From an uncultured Anaerolineae bacterium (GTDB taxonomy: Bacteria; Chloroflexota; Anaerolineae; B4-G1; DUEL01): a DNA stretch of 21,026 bases. Shown in pieces: positions 1 through 8,067 of the stretch. Each line of letters opens with the position of its first letter. The first letter of the stretch is position 1. Under the pieces are notes generated by a model. The model was not told the origin of the DNA, ran no database searches, and saw only the letters and a program-made list of their open reading frames with translations. The DNA lies in contig CALDFY010000028.1 of assembly GCA_937942115.1 (NCBI GenBank), positions 1-21,026 of the forward strand. Direction: 5' to 3'. The translations under genes and the position numbers were made by a program.

Positions 1-387
1 CCGACGGCCACTCCGACGCCGACGTCCATCCCGACGCCGACGGCGACGGCGACACCCGAGGTGGGGGACGAAGACCCGTTCTATGTGTACCTTCCGCTGG
101 TCGTCCACTTTGCCAGCCCTGAACCCTCGGCGAGGGCAAACCGTATCTGGGAAGTGAATCTGTACGAGCGCAGCGAGCAACCCGGCCCCCGTCTCTTGGT
201 GCCCCGGGTAAAGTCGCATAACCCAACCCGGCTTTGCCTCCTGTATCCGGCCCTACAGGGGGTGGTGGACCTGACCCCCTATGCCGGGCAGACGGTCATC
301 CTGCGCTTCCGCCTGGCCTGCGATAACGGCGTCGGCGGCGCGGGCTGGTACATAGACGATGTGCAGGTCGCAGGAGTTGGACAGTGA
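1..387 (+). CDS. C-terminal end of a secreted or surface protein with Pro/Thr linker (5' partial)
   Basis: The reading frame is open from base 1, so the start lies outside the window. The first 20 codons are a Pro/Thr-rich linker (PTATPTPTS type), the usual spacer of secreted Chloroflexota proteins. A YLPLVV segment follows, resembling the LPLV motif common near the ends of such proteins. The last 40 residues (DLTPYAGQTV through GGAGWYIDDVQV) match the closing strands of the MAM/jelly-roll-like domain found after M6 peptidases and other surface proteins. The segment between (about residues 44-70, numbered from base 1) reads unusually for this fold and may be diverged. The stop overlaps the GTG start of the next gene (GTGA), which suggests co-transcription. 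The role of the full protein cannot be known from this fragment; a glycosylated surface protein would fit the neighbours. Confidence 0.7.
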   Translation, partial: PTATPTPTSIPTPTATATPEVGDEDPFYVYLPLVVHFASPEPSARANRIWEVNLYERSEQPGPRLLVPRVKSHNPTRLCLLYPALQGVVDLTPYAGQTVILRFRLACDNGVGGAGWYIDDVQVAGVGQ

Positions 388-2201
388 AGATTCGCCTGCC
401 GATCACCCGAGGAGAACTCACCTTTGTCGCGCTGGTCACAGCCCTGATACTGGTGCTGGGTGGCCTGCCCTACGCCTACGGCTACCTCTCCGCCCCGCCC
501 GACCGGGTCTTTATGGGCATCGCGCTGGGCACGCCCGACACGAACCAGTACTTCGCCTGGATGCGCGCCTTCACCCGCGCCGTACTCATCCCCAACACCC
601 TCACCCCGGAGCCCAACGAGGCGGCCTTTTTCAACCTGCTCTGGTGGCTGGCCGCGCAGGGGCTCCGGCTGGGGCTGACGCCCATCGCCGTCTTCCACAT
701 CCTGCGGGTGCTCATTGGCGGGGCCTTCCTGTTCACTGCCTACCTTCTCTGCGCGTTCTTCCTGCCCGACCTGCGCTGGCGCCGGACGGCCTTCCTGGTG
801 ATTGCCGTCGGTGCAGGGCTGGGGTGGGTGTGGGTCGTGGGCAAGTACCTGACCGGGCGCCTGCCCTATCCGCTGGACGTCTACATCGTGGAACCCAACT
901 CCTTCCTGGCGCTGATGGCCTTCCCCCACTTCTCCCTGGCGGCGGGGATGATGTTCGCGGTCTGGGCGCTGATGGTCCTGGGGTACGAGCGGCGGAGGTG
1001 GCGTTACCCACTGGCGGCGGCCGCCACGAGTTTCATCCTGGGCTGGAGCCACGCCTACGATCTGTTGCTCATCTACGCCGTCGTGGGAGTTTTCACCCTC
1101 ATCGTCTGGGCGCGGGACGGCTGGTCGCGCCACCTGCTCTTTTACCCGCTGGCGCTGGTCGCCCTTTCCTGCGCTCCGGCCCTCTACTCGGTCTACCTGA
1201 CCTCGGCCTTCCCGCTCTGGCGCGAGGTCCTGGCCCAGTTCGTCAACGCCGACGCCTGGACGCCCAGCCCCTTCCGCTTGCTCATCGTGATGGGCATCCC
1301 GTTGTGGCTGGCCCTGTTCACTTTTGACGGCCTGGTCCCCCTGCGGGAGCGCTCCCTGCGGGAACTCTTCCTGAAGACCTGGTTCGTGGTCAACTTCTTT
1401 GTCGCCTACCTGCCGGTCAGTTACCAGATTCACTACCTGAACGGCTGGCAGGCGCCGGTCGCGATCCTGGCGACGGTGGGTCTCTATCGGCGGGTCATCC
1501 CCTGGCTGGAGGGGAGGGCCGGGCACTTTCCCGGGCGCCTGGCCCTTCGCTGGGCCCACTGGGCGCCGGCCCTTCTCCTGCTGGCGGTCATCCCCACCAA
1601 CCTCTACCTGCTGGCCTGGCGGTTCGTGGACCTGGCCCGTCACCGGCCCCCGTACTACCTGCACCGGGACGAGGTGGCCGCCCTGCGCTGGCTGGAAGAG
1701 AACGCCTCGCCGGACGACGTCGTCCTCAGCGGCCTGGACGTGGGACAGTACATCCCCAGCGTCTCCGGAAACCGGGCCTTCCTGGCCCACTGGACGATGA
1801 CCGTCCGCTTCTACGAAAAGCAGGACCGGGTAGCGGCCTTCTTCACCCCGTCCACCCCCGACGAAGCGCGGCGGGAGACCCTTTGCCGGTTCGGGGTCCG
1901 GTACGTCCTCTACGGCGCGGAGGAACGGGAGGCTGGAGGGCTGCCGGAAGGGGGATTGCCCTACCTGCGGGCGGTCTTCCAGACCCCCCAGGCAACAGTG
2001 TACCGCGTGGACATAGAGGCTGCCGGATGCGCCCCGGGCGTTGCTCAGAGCTTGTCTGAAAAATACTGCGAGGTTAGCAGAGATGTTCGTAGTCAGCCAC
2101 GCAGCGCAGCGGAGTGGCGTCCAAAACGGCACTCCCCTTCGTTCCGTGCCTCACTACGAACGACTTTTCAGACAAGTTCTCAGGGAGGGACGTCCCCATG
2201 A
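384..2201 (+). CDS. Multi-pass GT-C-like membrane protein, C-terminus extended by a repeat
   Basis: A 605-residue membrane protein with about ten hydrophobic segments, the first near residues 12-32. A luminal-type loop follows it with an Asp in PDTNQYFAW (D52), the place where GT-C enzymes carry their catalytic Asp/Glu. After the last membrane segment comes a soluble C-terminal domain (from about residue 430, ALRWLEENASPDD, then GLDVGQYIPS), typical of bacterial GT-C proteins. I infer transfer of a sugar from a polyprenyl carrier at the outer face of the membrane; the substrate is unknown. The GTG start overlaps the previous stop. The family-like sequence seems to end near residue 547 (ATVYRVD). 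Residues from about 554 to 605 are encoded by a palindromic repeat and look non-native (SAAEWRPKRH and similar). The stop overlaps the next ATG (ATGA). Confidence 0.8.
   Translation: MKIRLPITRGELTFVALVTALILVLGGLPYAYGYLSAPPDRVFMGIALGTPDTNQYFAWMRAFTRAVLIPNTLTPEPNEAAFFNLLWWLAAQGLRLGLTPIAVFHILRVLIGGAFLFTAYLLCAFFLPDLRWRRTAFLVIAVGAGLGWVWVVGKYLTGRLPYPLDVYIVEPNSFLALMAFPHFSLAAGMMFAVWALMVLGYERRRWRYPLAAAATSFILGWSHAYDLLLIYAVVGVFTLIVWARDGWSRHLLFYPLALVALSCAPALYSVYLTSAFPLWREVLAQFVNADAWTPSPFRLLIVMGIPLWLALFTFDGLVPLRERSLRELFLKTWFVVNFFVAYLPVSYQIHYLNGWQAPVAILATVGLYRRVIPWLEGRAGHFPGRLALRWAHWAPALLLLAVIPTNLYLLAWRFVDLARHRPPYYLHRDEVAALRWLEENASPDDVVLSGLDVGQYIPSVSGNRAFLAHWTMTVRFYEKQDRVAAFFTPSTPDEARRETLCRFGVRYVLYGAEEREAGGLPEGGLPYLRAVFQTPQATVYRVDIEAAGCAPGVAQSLSEKYCEVSRDVRSQPRSAAEWRPKRHSPSFRASLRTTFQTSSQGGTSP
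2044..2183 (+). repeat. 140-bp palindromic element, single copy, inside coding sequence
   Basis: The outer arms CTCAGAGCTTGTCTGAAAA (2044-2062) and TTTTCAGACAAGTTCTCAG (2165-2183) are inverted repeats with 17 of 19 bases complementary. Inside is a 77-bp core (2085-2161) with perfect 9-bp ends, GTTCGTAGT and ACTACGAAC. The core folds into a long imperfect hairpin around a central GGAGTG/CACTCC stem. It differs from the array copies at 14637-14950 by only 2-4 bases per copy. It encodes no protein of its own and resembles a MITE or REP-type element. It lies in frame within the 3' end of the upstream gene and ends at the ribosome binding site of the next gene. Confidence 0.85.
2183..2189 (+). promoter_or_regulatory. 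Ribosome binding site for the gene at 2198
   Basis: GGGAGGG, 8 bases before the ATG at 2198. It favours this start over the longer in-frame reading from 2114, whose first 28 codons lie inside the repeat. Its first base is the last base of the repeat's right arm. Confidence 0.7.
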
Positions 2202-3667
2202 AATGGGGCTGCAGGTGCGAAGTGGCGCTCTTCCTGTTTCTACTGTTCTGCTTCGCCTACTTCTCCCCCCGCTGGGCGGACTGGAACCAGAACTCCCGCT
2301 TTGACCTGGTGCTGGCGATGGTGGACAAAGGGACTTTTGCCATTGACGACTACTACCAGAACACGGGCGACTATGCCTACTTTGAGGGCCACTACTATAG
2401 CGACAAGGCGCCGGGGACGTCGTTCCTGGGCGTGCCGGTCTACTGGGTCTTTTCCCGTCTGGCCCGTCTGGCGCCGGTGGACCGCCTGCTTGCCCGGCTG
2501 GAGGCCAACCCGGCCCTGATGGCGACGTTGGAGCCAGGAGGGACCGACCTTCAGGCGGAAAAAATCTCCTTTGCCCTTGCGCTGACCTTTGTCACCTTTT
2601 TCACCGTCGCGGTCCCTGCGGCGTTCCTGGGCGTGCTTCTCTACCGCTGGGTCGGCTACGTGACCCCGCGCCCGCCCTATCGCCTGGGGGTCCCGCTGGT
2701 CTACGGTCTCTTAACCAACGCCTTTGCCTATTCCAACATGTTCTTCGGGCACCAGATTGTCGCTGCCCTGCTCTTTGGGGCGTTCTACCTGCTCTTTCGG
2801 CTGGAACGGCGGGAAATCTCCCCCGCCTGGCTGACGCTGGTTGGGCTGTTGCTGGGTTACGCGGTCATCACCGAGTACCCCACGGCCCTCATTGCGGCCG
2901 GCCTCTGCGTCTATGCCTTCTTTATCACCCCGGACCGGCGCTGGCTGGGGGGCCTGGTCCTGGGAGGCCTGGTGCCGGGGATTCTCCTGGCGGCCTACAA
3001 CCTGAGCATCTTCCACACGCCGCTGCCAGTGGGCTACCGGTACTCCGTCCTTTACACCGAACAGCACTCCTACGGCTTCCTGAGTATTTCCCACCCCCGC
3101 GCCGATGCGCTCTGGGGTATCACCTTCGGGTCGTATCGGGGCTTGTTCTTCATCTCCCCGATTCTTCTTCTGGCGGCGGCGGGGTTCGTCCCCTGGTGGC
3201 AACGGCGCGAGTTTCGGCGCGCGTGGGGGGTCTGCGCGTATGCCGTAGTGGCCTTCTTCCTGTTCAACGGCTCCTCGGTGATGTGGCAGGGGGGGTGGTC
3301 GGTAGGCCCCCGCTACCTGTTACCCATGCTCCCCTTCCTGGCCGTCGGGCTGGCGTTTTTCTGGGATGCCTGGGGGGACCGCGCCGGGGCGCGGGCGGTC
3401 ACTGCTTTGCTGGCCGCCTGGTCCTTCTTTGCCGTCTGGGCGGAGACGATTGGCGGCCAGCACTTTCCCGACTGGACGCCTAACCCGTTGTTTCACTACT
3501 CCTTGCCCCAACTGATGGCGGGCAACATCGCCCGCAACGCGGGGATGCTCCTGGGCCTGCGCGGGTGGGCCAGCCTGATTCCTCTGCTGGTTGTGCTGAT
3601 CTCGGCGATGGTCATCGCAAAGGCGACTCTCGCCTCACCTCGGGCCGAATATGGAACGCCGAACTGA
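2198..3667 (+). CDS. Multi-pass GT-C-like membrane glycosyltransferase
   Basis: A 489-residue integral membrane protein beginning MKWGCRCEVALFLFLL. The first hydrophobic segment is followed by a loop with RFDLVLAMVD (D36), AIDDYY (D50, D51) and HYYSDKAPG (about 65-73). This pattern recurs in a family of bacterial GT39-like proteins and probably forms the donor and catalytic site. About ten more membrane segments follow to the C-terminus. I infer polyprenyl-phosphate-sugar-dependent transfer at the outer membrane face; the acceptor is unknown. The start is chosen because of the GGGAGGG site upstream and because earlier in-frame codons fall in the repeat. The start overlaps the previous stop, and the end overlaps the next gene by 17 bases, so the three membrane genes look translationally coupled. 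Confidence 0.82.
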   Translation: MKWGCRCEVALFLFLLFCFAYFSPRWADWNQNSRFDLVLAMVDKGTFAIDDYYQNTGDYAYFEGHYYSDKAPGTSFLGVPVYWVFSRLARLAPVDRLLARLEANPALMATLEPGGTDLQAEKISFALALTFVTFFTVAVPAAFLGVLLYRWVGYVTPRPPYRLGVPLVYGLLTNAFAYSNMFFGHQIVAALLFGAFYLLFRLERREISPAWLTLVGLLLGYAVITEYPTALIAAGLCVYAFFITPDRRWLGGLVLGGLVPGILLAAYNLSIFHTPLPVGYRYSVLYTEQHSYGFLSISHPRADALWGITFGSYRGLFFISPILLLAAAGFVPWWQRREFRRAWGVCAYAVVAFFLFNGSSVMWQGGWSVGPRYLLPMLPFLAVGLAFFWDAWGDRAGARAVTALLAAWSFFAVWAETIGGQHFPDWTPNPLFHYSLPQLMAGNIARNAGMLLGLRGWASLIPLLVVLISAMVIAKATLASPRAEYGTPN

Positions 3668-5144
3668 CTTTGTGATCGCCCTCGGTCTTTCCCTGCTGGG
3701 CATTTTGACCCGCATCCCGTTTCGCAGCCGGTTCCTGTACCACTGGGATTCGGTGAACTTCGCCCTGGGCCTGGAGCACTTTGACGTCTACCAGCACCAA
3801 CCGCATCCACCGGGGTATTTCCTGTACGTGATGACGGGGCGGCTGGTCCGCCTGCTGGCAGGAGACGCCAATGCCAGCCTGGTCTGGATCAGTGTCGTTG
3901 CGGCGGGCCTGGCCGCAGCCGCGATGTTCTGGGCGGGACGCTCCCTCTGGGGCCGGGAGGCCGGTGTCGTGGCCGCGCTTCTGCTCCTGACCAGCCCGCT
4001 GTTCTGGTTTCACGGCGAGGTTGCCCTTTCGTACATGGTAGAAGCCGCGTTCGTCCTCCTGGTGGCCCTGTTATGCTATGGACATCTGAAGGGGACCGAC
4101 GACCGGGTCTGGCTTTCGGCCCTCGTCCTGGGAGGGGCAGGGGGGTTCCGCCCGAACACAATGGTGTTCCTGCTGCCCCTGTGGGCTATCTCAGTGTGGC
4201 GCTACCGATGGCGGAAAGCCCTGGGCGCCGTTGCCGTCCTGGGAGCAGTCTGCCTGGCCTGGATGGCCCCGATGGTCATCCTCACTGGAGGATTGGCGCG
4301 GTATCGGGAGGCGCTGCGCGCCGCCGGGCAGATCGTGGCGGGGGAGTCCTCTTTCTCCGGCATCCGTCAGTTGGCGGTCAACGGATTCCGGCTGGGGATG
4401 TTCACGCTCTACGCGCTGGGCGCGGGCATCGTGCCTCTGGTGGTGGAGACGGCTCACCGGGCCATAACCCGCCGCACGCAGTGGCGCGCACGGGTCAAAA
4501 GCCCGGAGTTTGCCCTGTTCTTCTGGTGGCTGTCGCCCAGCCTGCTCTTTTACGCCTTTATTCACATCCGTCAGCCCGGTCATACCTTCACTCTCATGCC
4601 TGCCCTGTTGCTCCTTCTCGGCGGCCTTCTGGCGGGCCTTTCCCGGCAGGCGCGATGGCGGACGTGGGCCTGGGCACTGACGGGCGCGATCGTGCTGGCC
4701 AACGCGCTCTGTTTTTTGACCGTCCCACCGACCCTTTTCGGCGGGGAACGCCTGACGCTTATCCCGCCCACCTGGCTCACGATTCGGGCGCGCGACGCAT
4801 CTTTGGATCATCGCATCGGCTACATCCGCGCCCACTTGGAACCTGCGGAGACGGTCATCCTCTCCAGCGGCCTGGACTTCCGCCACCCCGACTTCTACCT
4901 GCGGGAGTACCCGGTCGTCCGGTTCGCCGAACGGCCGGTCACGACGATGCTCTCCCTCCCCGATTCGGTCAGGACGGTGGTCCTGTTCGGCGAGGACCTG
5001 GTAGGGGAAGACTGCCCGGCCCCCAATCCGGGGGTGCCGGTCTCCCCTGACCTGTGCATCATCCCTCGCCGCCCCGGACAGAATGTGGTGGTGGAAGGGA
5101 ATGTTGTCTATCTGTTCACCTCTACAACGGAAGGTTTCCCGTAA
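3651..5144 (+). CDS. GT39/ArnT-like membrane glycosyltransferase
   Basis: A 497-residue multi-pass protein. After the first membrane segment comes the loop HWDSVNFALG (D33) and QPHPPGYFLYV (about 50-60). This is the layout of the PMT/ArnT superfamily, where the Asp is the likely catalytic residue and H-x-PPGYF marks the start of the second helix. Roughly ten to eleven membrane segments follow. A C-terminal soluble portion from about residue 385 (RIGYIRAHLEPAETVILSS) ends at VYLFTSTTEGFP. It would transfer a sugar from a lipid carrier on the periplasmic or outer side. Only a weak ribosome binding site is visible, in line with coupling to the upstream gene, which it overlaps by 17 bases. The next gene begins 19 bases after the stop. 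Confidence 0.85.
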   Translation: MERRTDFVIALGLSLLGILTRIPFRSRFLYHWDSVNFALGLEHFDVYQHQPHPPGYFLYVMTGRLVRLLAGDANASLVWISVVAAGLAAAAMFWAGRSLWGREAGVVAALLLLTSPLFWFHGEVALSYMVEAAFVLLVALLCYGHLKGTDDRVWLSALVLGGAGGFRPNTMVFLLPLWAISVWRYRWRKALGAVAVLGAVCLAWMAPMVILTGGLARYREALRAAGQIVAGESSFSGIRQLAVNGFRLGMFTLYALGAGIVPLVVETAHRAITRRTQWRARVKSPEFALFFWWLSPSLLFYAFIHIRQPGHTFTLMPALLLLLGGLLAGLSRQARWRTWAWALTGAIVLANALCFLTVPPTLFGGERLTLIPPTWLTIRARDASLDHRIGYIRAHLEPAETVILSSGLDFRHPDFYLREYPVVRFAERPVTTMLSLPDSVRTVVLFGEDLVGEDCPAPNPGVPVSPDLCIIPRRPGQNVVVEGNVVYLFTSTTEGFP

Positions 5145-5153
5145 GATTCCGAT

Positions 5154-5160
5154 AGGAGGG
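5154..5160 (+). promoter_or_regulatory. Ribosome binding site for the acetyltransferase
   Basis: AGGAGGG, 3 bases before the ATG at 5164 when counted to its last G (4 from the AGGAGG core). It supports this start over a longer frame opening at 5083 inside the previous gene. Confidence 0.7.
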
Positions 5161-5163
5161 GTT

Positions 5164-5781
5164 ATGAAACCAGGCGTTCGCATTCATCCAACGGCGGAAG
5201 TCTCGCCAGAGGCAGAGATCGGCGCGGGCACGTCCGTCTGGCATCAGGCTCAGATACGCGAGGGGGCCTGTATCGGGACGAACTGTGTGATTGGCAAAGG
5301 GGTGTACATAGACTCCGGCGTCCGTATCGGCAATAACGTGAAAATTCAGAACTACGTCTCTGTTTACCATGGTGTTACCGTTCAGGACGGGGTGTTTATC
5401 GGGCCCCATGTTTGTTTCACGAACGACAAACGCCCTCGCGCGGTGAACCCGGATGGTTCCCTGAAAGGGAGCGAAGATTGGGTGGTGAGCGAGACCCGTA
5501 TCCTGGAAGGCGCGGCGATTGGCGCGAATTCTGTCATCGTCTGTGGTACGACTATTGGGCGATGGGCGATGGTGGGGGCGGGGTCGGTGGTGACCCGGGA
5601 TGTGCCCGATTACGGCCTGGTGTGGGGGAACCCGGCGCGGTTGCAGGGGTTCGTTTGTCCCTGTGGTGAACGACTCCAGGAAACCGGCTCTTGTCGGGAG
5701 GACATTGTCTGGATGAGGTGTCCAAAATGCGGGACGGATATCCCGATCCCTGCAGATGTCTACCAGAGAATAGGGGGCTGA
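5164..5781 (+). CDS. UDP-2-acetamido-3-amino sugar N-acetyltransferase, hexapeptide type, with C-terminal zinc ribbon
   Basis: A 205-residue left-handed beta-helix acyltransferase. Hexapeptide repeats run from about residue 5 to 150, for example IGAGTSV, IGTNCVIGKGV, IGNNVKIQ, then IGANSVI and VGAGSVV. The FTND segment (85-88) followed by PRA is characteristic of the WbpD/WlbB group, which acetylates the 3-amino group of UDP-2,3-diamino sugars using acetyl-CoA. The family is usually about 190 residues; here a tail adds CPCG (155-158) and CPKCG (176-180), which looks like a zinc ribbon. It is followed after one base by the aminotransferase, and the two form the core of the diacetamido-sugar pathway. 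A maltose- or serine-type acetyltransferase is less likely given the FTND motif and the neighbours. The acetyltransferase class is firm; the exact substrate is inferred. Confidence 0.85.
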   Translation: MKPGVRIHPTAEVSPEAEIGAGTSVWHQAQIREGACIGTNCVIGKGVYIDSGVRIGNNVKIQNYVSVYHGVTVQDGVFIGPHVCFTNDKRPRAVNPDGSLKGSEDWVVSETRILEGAAIGANSVIVCGTTIGRWAMVGAGSVVTRDVPDYGLVWGNPARLQGFVCPCGERLQETGSCREDIVWMRCPKCGTDIPIPADVYQRIGG

Positions 5782-5782
5782 A

Positions 5783-6856
5783 ATGATACCAATTGCCCAA
5801 CCGATGATTGGCGAAGAGGAAAAACAGGCCGTGCTGGAGGTACTGGAGTCGGGAATGCTGGCTCAGGGACCCCGGGTGCAGGCATTTGAGGAGGCGTTTG
5901 CCCAGTATTGCGGTGTGAAATACGCCGTGGCCACTTCATCCGGGACAACGGCGCTGCATGTGGCCCTGCTGGCTCACGGCATCGGGCCCGGAGATGAGGT
6001 GATCACAACGCCGTTCACATTCATTGCCTCTGCCAACTCTATCCTGTACGTGGGAGCGCGGCCCGTTTTTGTGGATATTGATCCGGCGACATTCAACATC
6101 TGTCCCGACCTTCTGGAATCTGCTATTACGCCCCGCACCAAAGCCATTATGCCGGTGCATCTCTTCGGGCTGCCAGCGGATATGGACCCGATCCTGGAAG
6201 TAGCCGAACGGTATGGCCTGATGGTGATTGAGGATGCATGCCAGTCTCATGGGGCCGAGTATAGGGGGAAACGGGTGGGGAGTTTTGGCACGGGCTGTTT
6301 TTCGTTCTACCCGACCAAGAACATCACTACCGCTGAGGGCGGGATGATCACGACCAATGAGGAGCAGATTGCGGAAAAGTGTCGGGTCATCCGTCAGCAT
6401 GGGATGCGCAGAAGATACTATCACGACGAGTTGGGATTCAACTTCCGAATGAGCGACGTTCACGCCGCCATTGGGCTGGCTCAGTTGAGAAAACTGGAGC
6501 AGTTCAACGAAATGCGGATCGCGAATGCCCGCTATTTGAGCGAGCATCTGCGGGGTGTCGTGGTTCCGGTCGTACCGGAGGGGCGGCGGCATGTGTTTCA
6601 TCAATACACGATTCGCGTCCCCGATGGGCGACGAGACGCCGTGTTGGATGGGTTGAGGGAACGGGGTATCGGCACAGCCGTGTACTATCCGGTGCCGGTC
6701 CATCAACAGCAATTCTACAGGGACATGGGGTATAACCTGGTTCTGCCTGAAGCGGAACGGGCGGCGCGGGAGGTGTTGTCGTTGCCCGTACATCCGGGAT
6801 TGAGCCGCGCGGACCTGGAAAAAATTGCGGACGCTGTGAATGCATTGTGCGCGTGA
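5783..6856 (+). CDS. DegT/DnrJ/EryC1/StrS sugar aminotransferase (WbpE/WlbC/GnnB-like)
   Basis: A 357-residue PLP enzyme of normal family length. ATSSGTTALHVAL (from about 50) is the phosphate-binding loop. EDACQSHGAEY (150-160) supplies the Asp151 that contacts the PLP ring nitrogen. SFYPTKN (174-180) contains the PLP-binding Lys179, and EGGMITT follows. The family transfers an amino group, usually from glutamate, to a keto-sugar nucleotide. Flanked by an acetyltransferase and a 3-dehydrogenase, the predicted step is amination of a UDP-3-keto-GlcNAc type intermediate to the 3-amino sugar, in the cytoplasm. The ATG is one base after the previous stop, with AGGGGG just upstream. A 173-base AT-rich gap follows before the dehydrogenase. 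Base composition is lower in G+C than the genes at 384-5144. Confidence 0.9.
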   Translation: MIPIAQPMIGEEEKQAVLEVLESGMLAQGPRVQAFEEAFAQYCGVKYAVATSSGTTALHVALLAHGIGPGDEVITTPFTFIASANSILYVGARPVFVDIDPATFNICPDLLESAITPRTKAIMPVHLFGLPADMDPILEVAERYGLMVIEDACQSHGAEYRGKRVGSFGTGCFSFYPTKNITTAEGGMITTNEEQIAEKCRVIRQHGMRRRYYHDELGFNFRMSDVHAAIGLAQLRKLEQFNEMRIANARYLSEHLRGVVVPVVPEGRRHVFHQYTIRVPDGRRDAVLDGLRERGIGTAVYYPVPVHQQQFYRDMGYNLVLPEAERAAREVLSLPVHPGLSRADLEKIADAVNALCA

Positions 6857-6858
6857 GA

Positions 6859-6894
6859 CCAATGGACATTGGAGCGATGGTCAAATGTATTTGA
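6859..6894. other. Two short palindromes after the aminotransferase
   Basis: CCAATG-GA-CATTGG (6859-6872) and TCAAAT-GT-ATTTGA (6881-6894) are each perfect 6-bp inverted repeats with a 2-base centre. They sit just after the stop in an AT-rich gap. They could be small protein-binding sites; a 2-base centre is too tight for a hairpin terminator. Chance is possible. Confidence 0.3.
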
Positions 6895-6923
6895 GCAAAT
6901 CCTAATCTTTTCCTCACCTTTCG

Positions 6924-6950
6924 TTGACATTCTCGTGTTAAAGTTAAAGA
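6924..6950 (+). promoter_or_regulatory. Candidate sigma-70-type promoter
   Basis: A perfect TTGACA (6924-6929) is followed after 15 bases by TAAAGA (6945-6950), a weak -10 at a short spacing. It lies in the only AT-rich gap of the cassette, 80 bases before the dehydrogenase start. It may start an internal transcript covering the dehydrogenase, GT2 and epimerase genes. Confidence 0.35.
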
Positions 6951-7029
6951 GAGGGATTCAGGGCTTGCGGCTTTTGAGCAGGCCCTGAATTCAAAAATGC
7001 GGAGACCATTCAGGGAAGGATGGGCGACC

Positions 7030-8052
7030 ATGAATCCGCTCAGAGTGGGAGTGATTGGTGCGGGTCGGATGGGGCAGCGACACTGTCGCGTGTATTCAAC
7101 CCTGCGTCAGGCCCAACTGGTGGGCATCTGCGACGCGGTACCTGAAACGGGACGCCGGGTGGCTGAAGAATACGATGTGCCCTTTTACGGGGACGTGGAG
7201 GCTCTCCTGAAGCATGTGGATGCTGTGAGCCTTGCGACCCCAACGCCGTCACACTTCGGCCTGGCGATGCAGTGCCTGGCCCAAGGGGTGCATGTACTGG
7301 TAGAAAAACCGCTGACAGAGACCGTGGAGCAGGCCGAGATACTGGCGCAGGCCGCAGAGGCCAGCGGTCTGGTCGTCCAGGTTGGACATATTGAACGCTT
7401 TAATCCAGCCTATATAGAACTGAAAAACGTACTGGAAAATCTAACAGTCCTGGCAGTCAATTTTCGTCGGCTCAGCCCCTACGTGGGCAGCAATACGGAT
7501 GTGGACGTGGTCATGGACCTGATGACCCATGATGTTGATCTGGCGCTGGACTTAATGGGGCAGGAGCCGCTCTCTGTAAATGCCTATGGGCTGGCTGCTT
7601 TCAGCGGCTATATAGACCACGCCGTGGCTCACCTGTGTTTCGGCTCAGGGCCGATTCTGACCCTGACGGCATCACGGGTCACCGAACAGAAGGTGCGGTC
7701 TGTAGAAGTAACGGCTCTGGAAGCCTATGTGGAAGCAGACCTGCTGAACAAGAGTTTGTCGGTCCATCGGCGCACTGTCGGCGAATACCTCAATCACAAT
7801 CGCCGGGGCGTCAAATATCGCCAGGAGAGCATCGTTGAACGCATTTTTGTACCAACGCTGGAGCCCCTATTCCTGGAACTCCAGCACTTCGTGGATTGCA
7901 TCCTGCATGGCAGCCCTCCTCAAGTCTCGGCCAGGGACGGTTTGAACGCCCTGCGCCTGGTGATGGACATCCGGAACGCCATTTATGAAAGTATGTCCGT
8001 GATGACAGAAGAGGCCGGGCATGTGCGGGGCGCCATCGGCGTTCTCGTATAA
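7030..8052 (+). CDS. Gfo/Idh/MocA oxidoreductase, probable UDP-GlcNAc(A) 3-dehydrogenase
   Basis: A 340-residue NAD-dependent dehydrogenase. The Rossmann motif GAGRMG is at 10-15, VEKPL at 91-95 supplies the catalytic-site Lys, and GHIERFNP is at 119-126. MTHDVD (165-170) gives the His typical of the active site. GHIERFNP is characteristic of oxidoreductases annotated as UDP-N-acetylglucosamine 3-dehydrogenases (GnnA-like) and is also compatible with WbpB/WlbA. The reaction is oxidation of the sugar C3 hydroxyl to a ketone before transamination. The ATG at 7030 is preferred over an in-frame ATG at 6997 because GGAAGGA lies 9 bases upstream. The acetyltransferase and aminotransferase genes lie upstream. 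The GT2 ATG begins 15 bases after the stop. Whether the substrate is UDP-GlcNAc or its uronic acid cannot be read from sequence alone. Confidence 0.85.
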   Translation: MNPLRVGVIGAGRMGQRHCRVYSTLRQAQLVGICDAVPETGRRVAEEYDVPFYGDVEALLKHVDAVSLATPTPSHFGLAMQCLAQGVHVLVEKPLTETVEQAEILAQAAEASGLVVQVGHIERFNPAYIELKNVLENLTVLAVNFRRLSPYVGSNTDVDVVMDLMTHDVDLALDLMGQEPLSVNAYGLAAFSGYIDHAVAHLCFGSGPILTLTASRVTEQKVRSVEVTALEAYVEADLLNKSLSVHRRTVGEYLNHNRRGVKYRQESIVERIFVPTLEPLFLELQHFVDCILHGSPPQVSARDGLNALRLVMDIRNAIYESMSVMTEEAGHVRGAIGVLV

Positions 8053-8067
8053 GTGGGGGAAGCGGGA

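Noticed and set aside
359..1327. 322-residue plus-strand frame overlapping the first membrane gene
   Set aside because: Arg/Pro/Gly-rich shadow frame of the GT-C gene with no domain.
279..2132. 617-residue open frame on the minus strand
   Set aside because: It is antisense to a convincing membrane glycosyltransferase, has low-complexity Gly/Arg/Gln/Pro composition and no recognisable domain. High G+C creates such frames.
5936..6862. 308-residue minus-strand frame
   Set aside because: It is antisense to the aminotransferase, whose PLP motifs are unmistakable.
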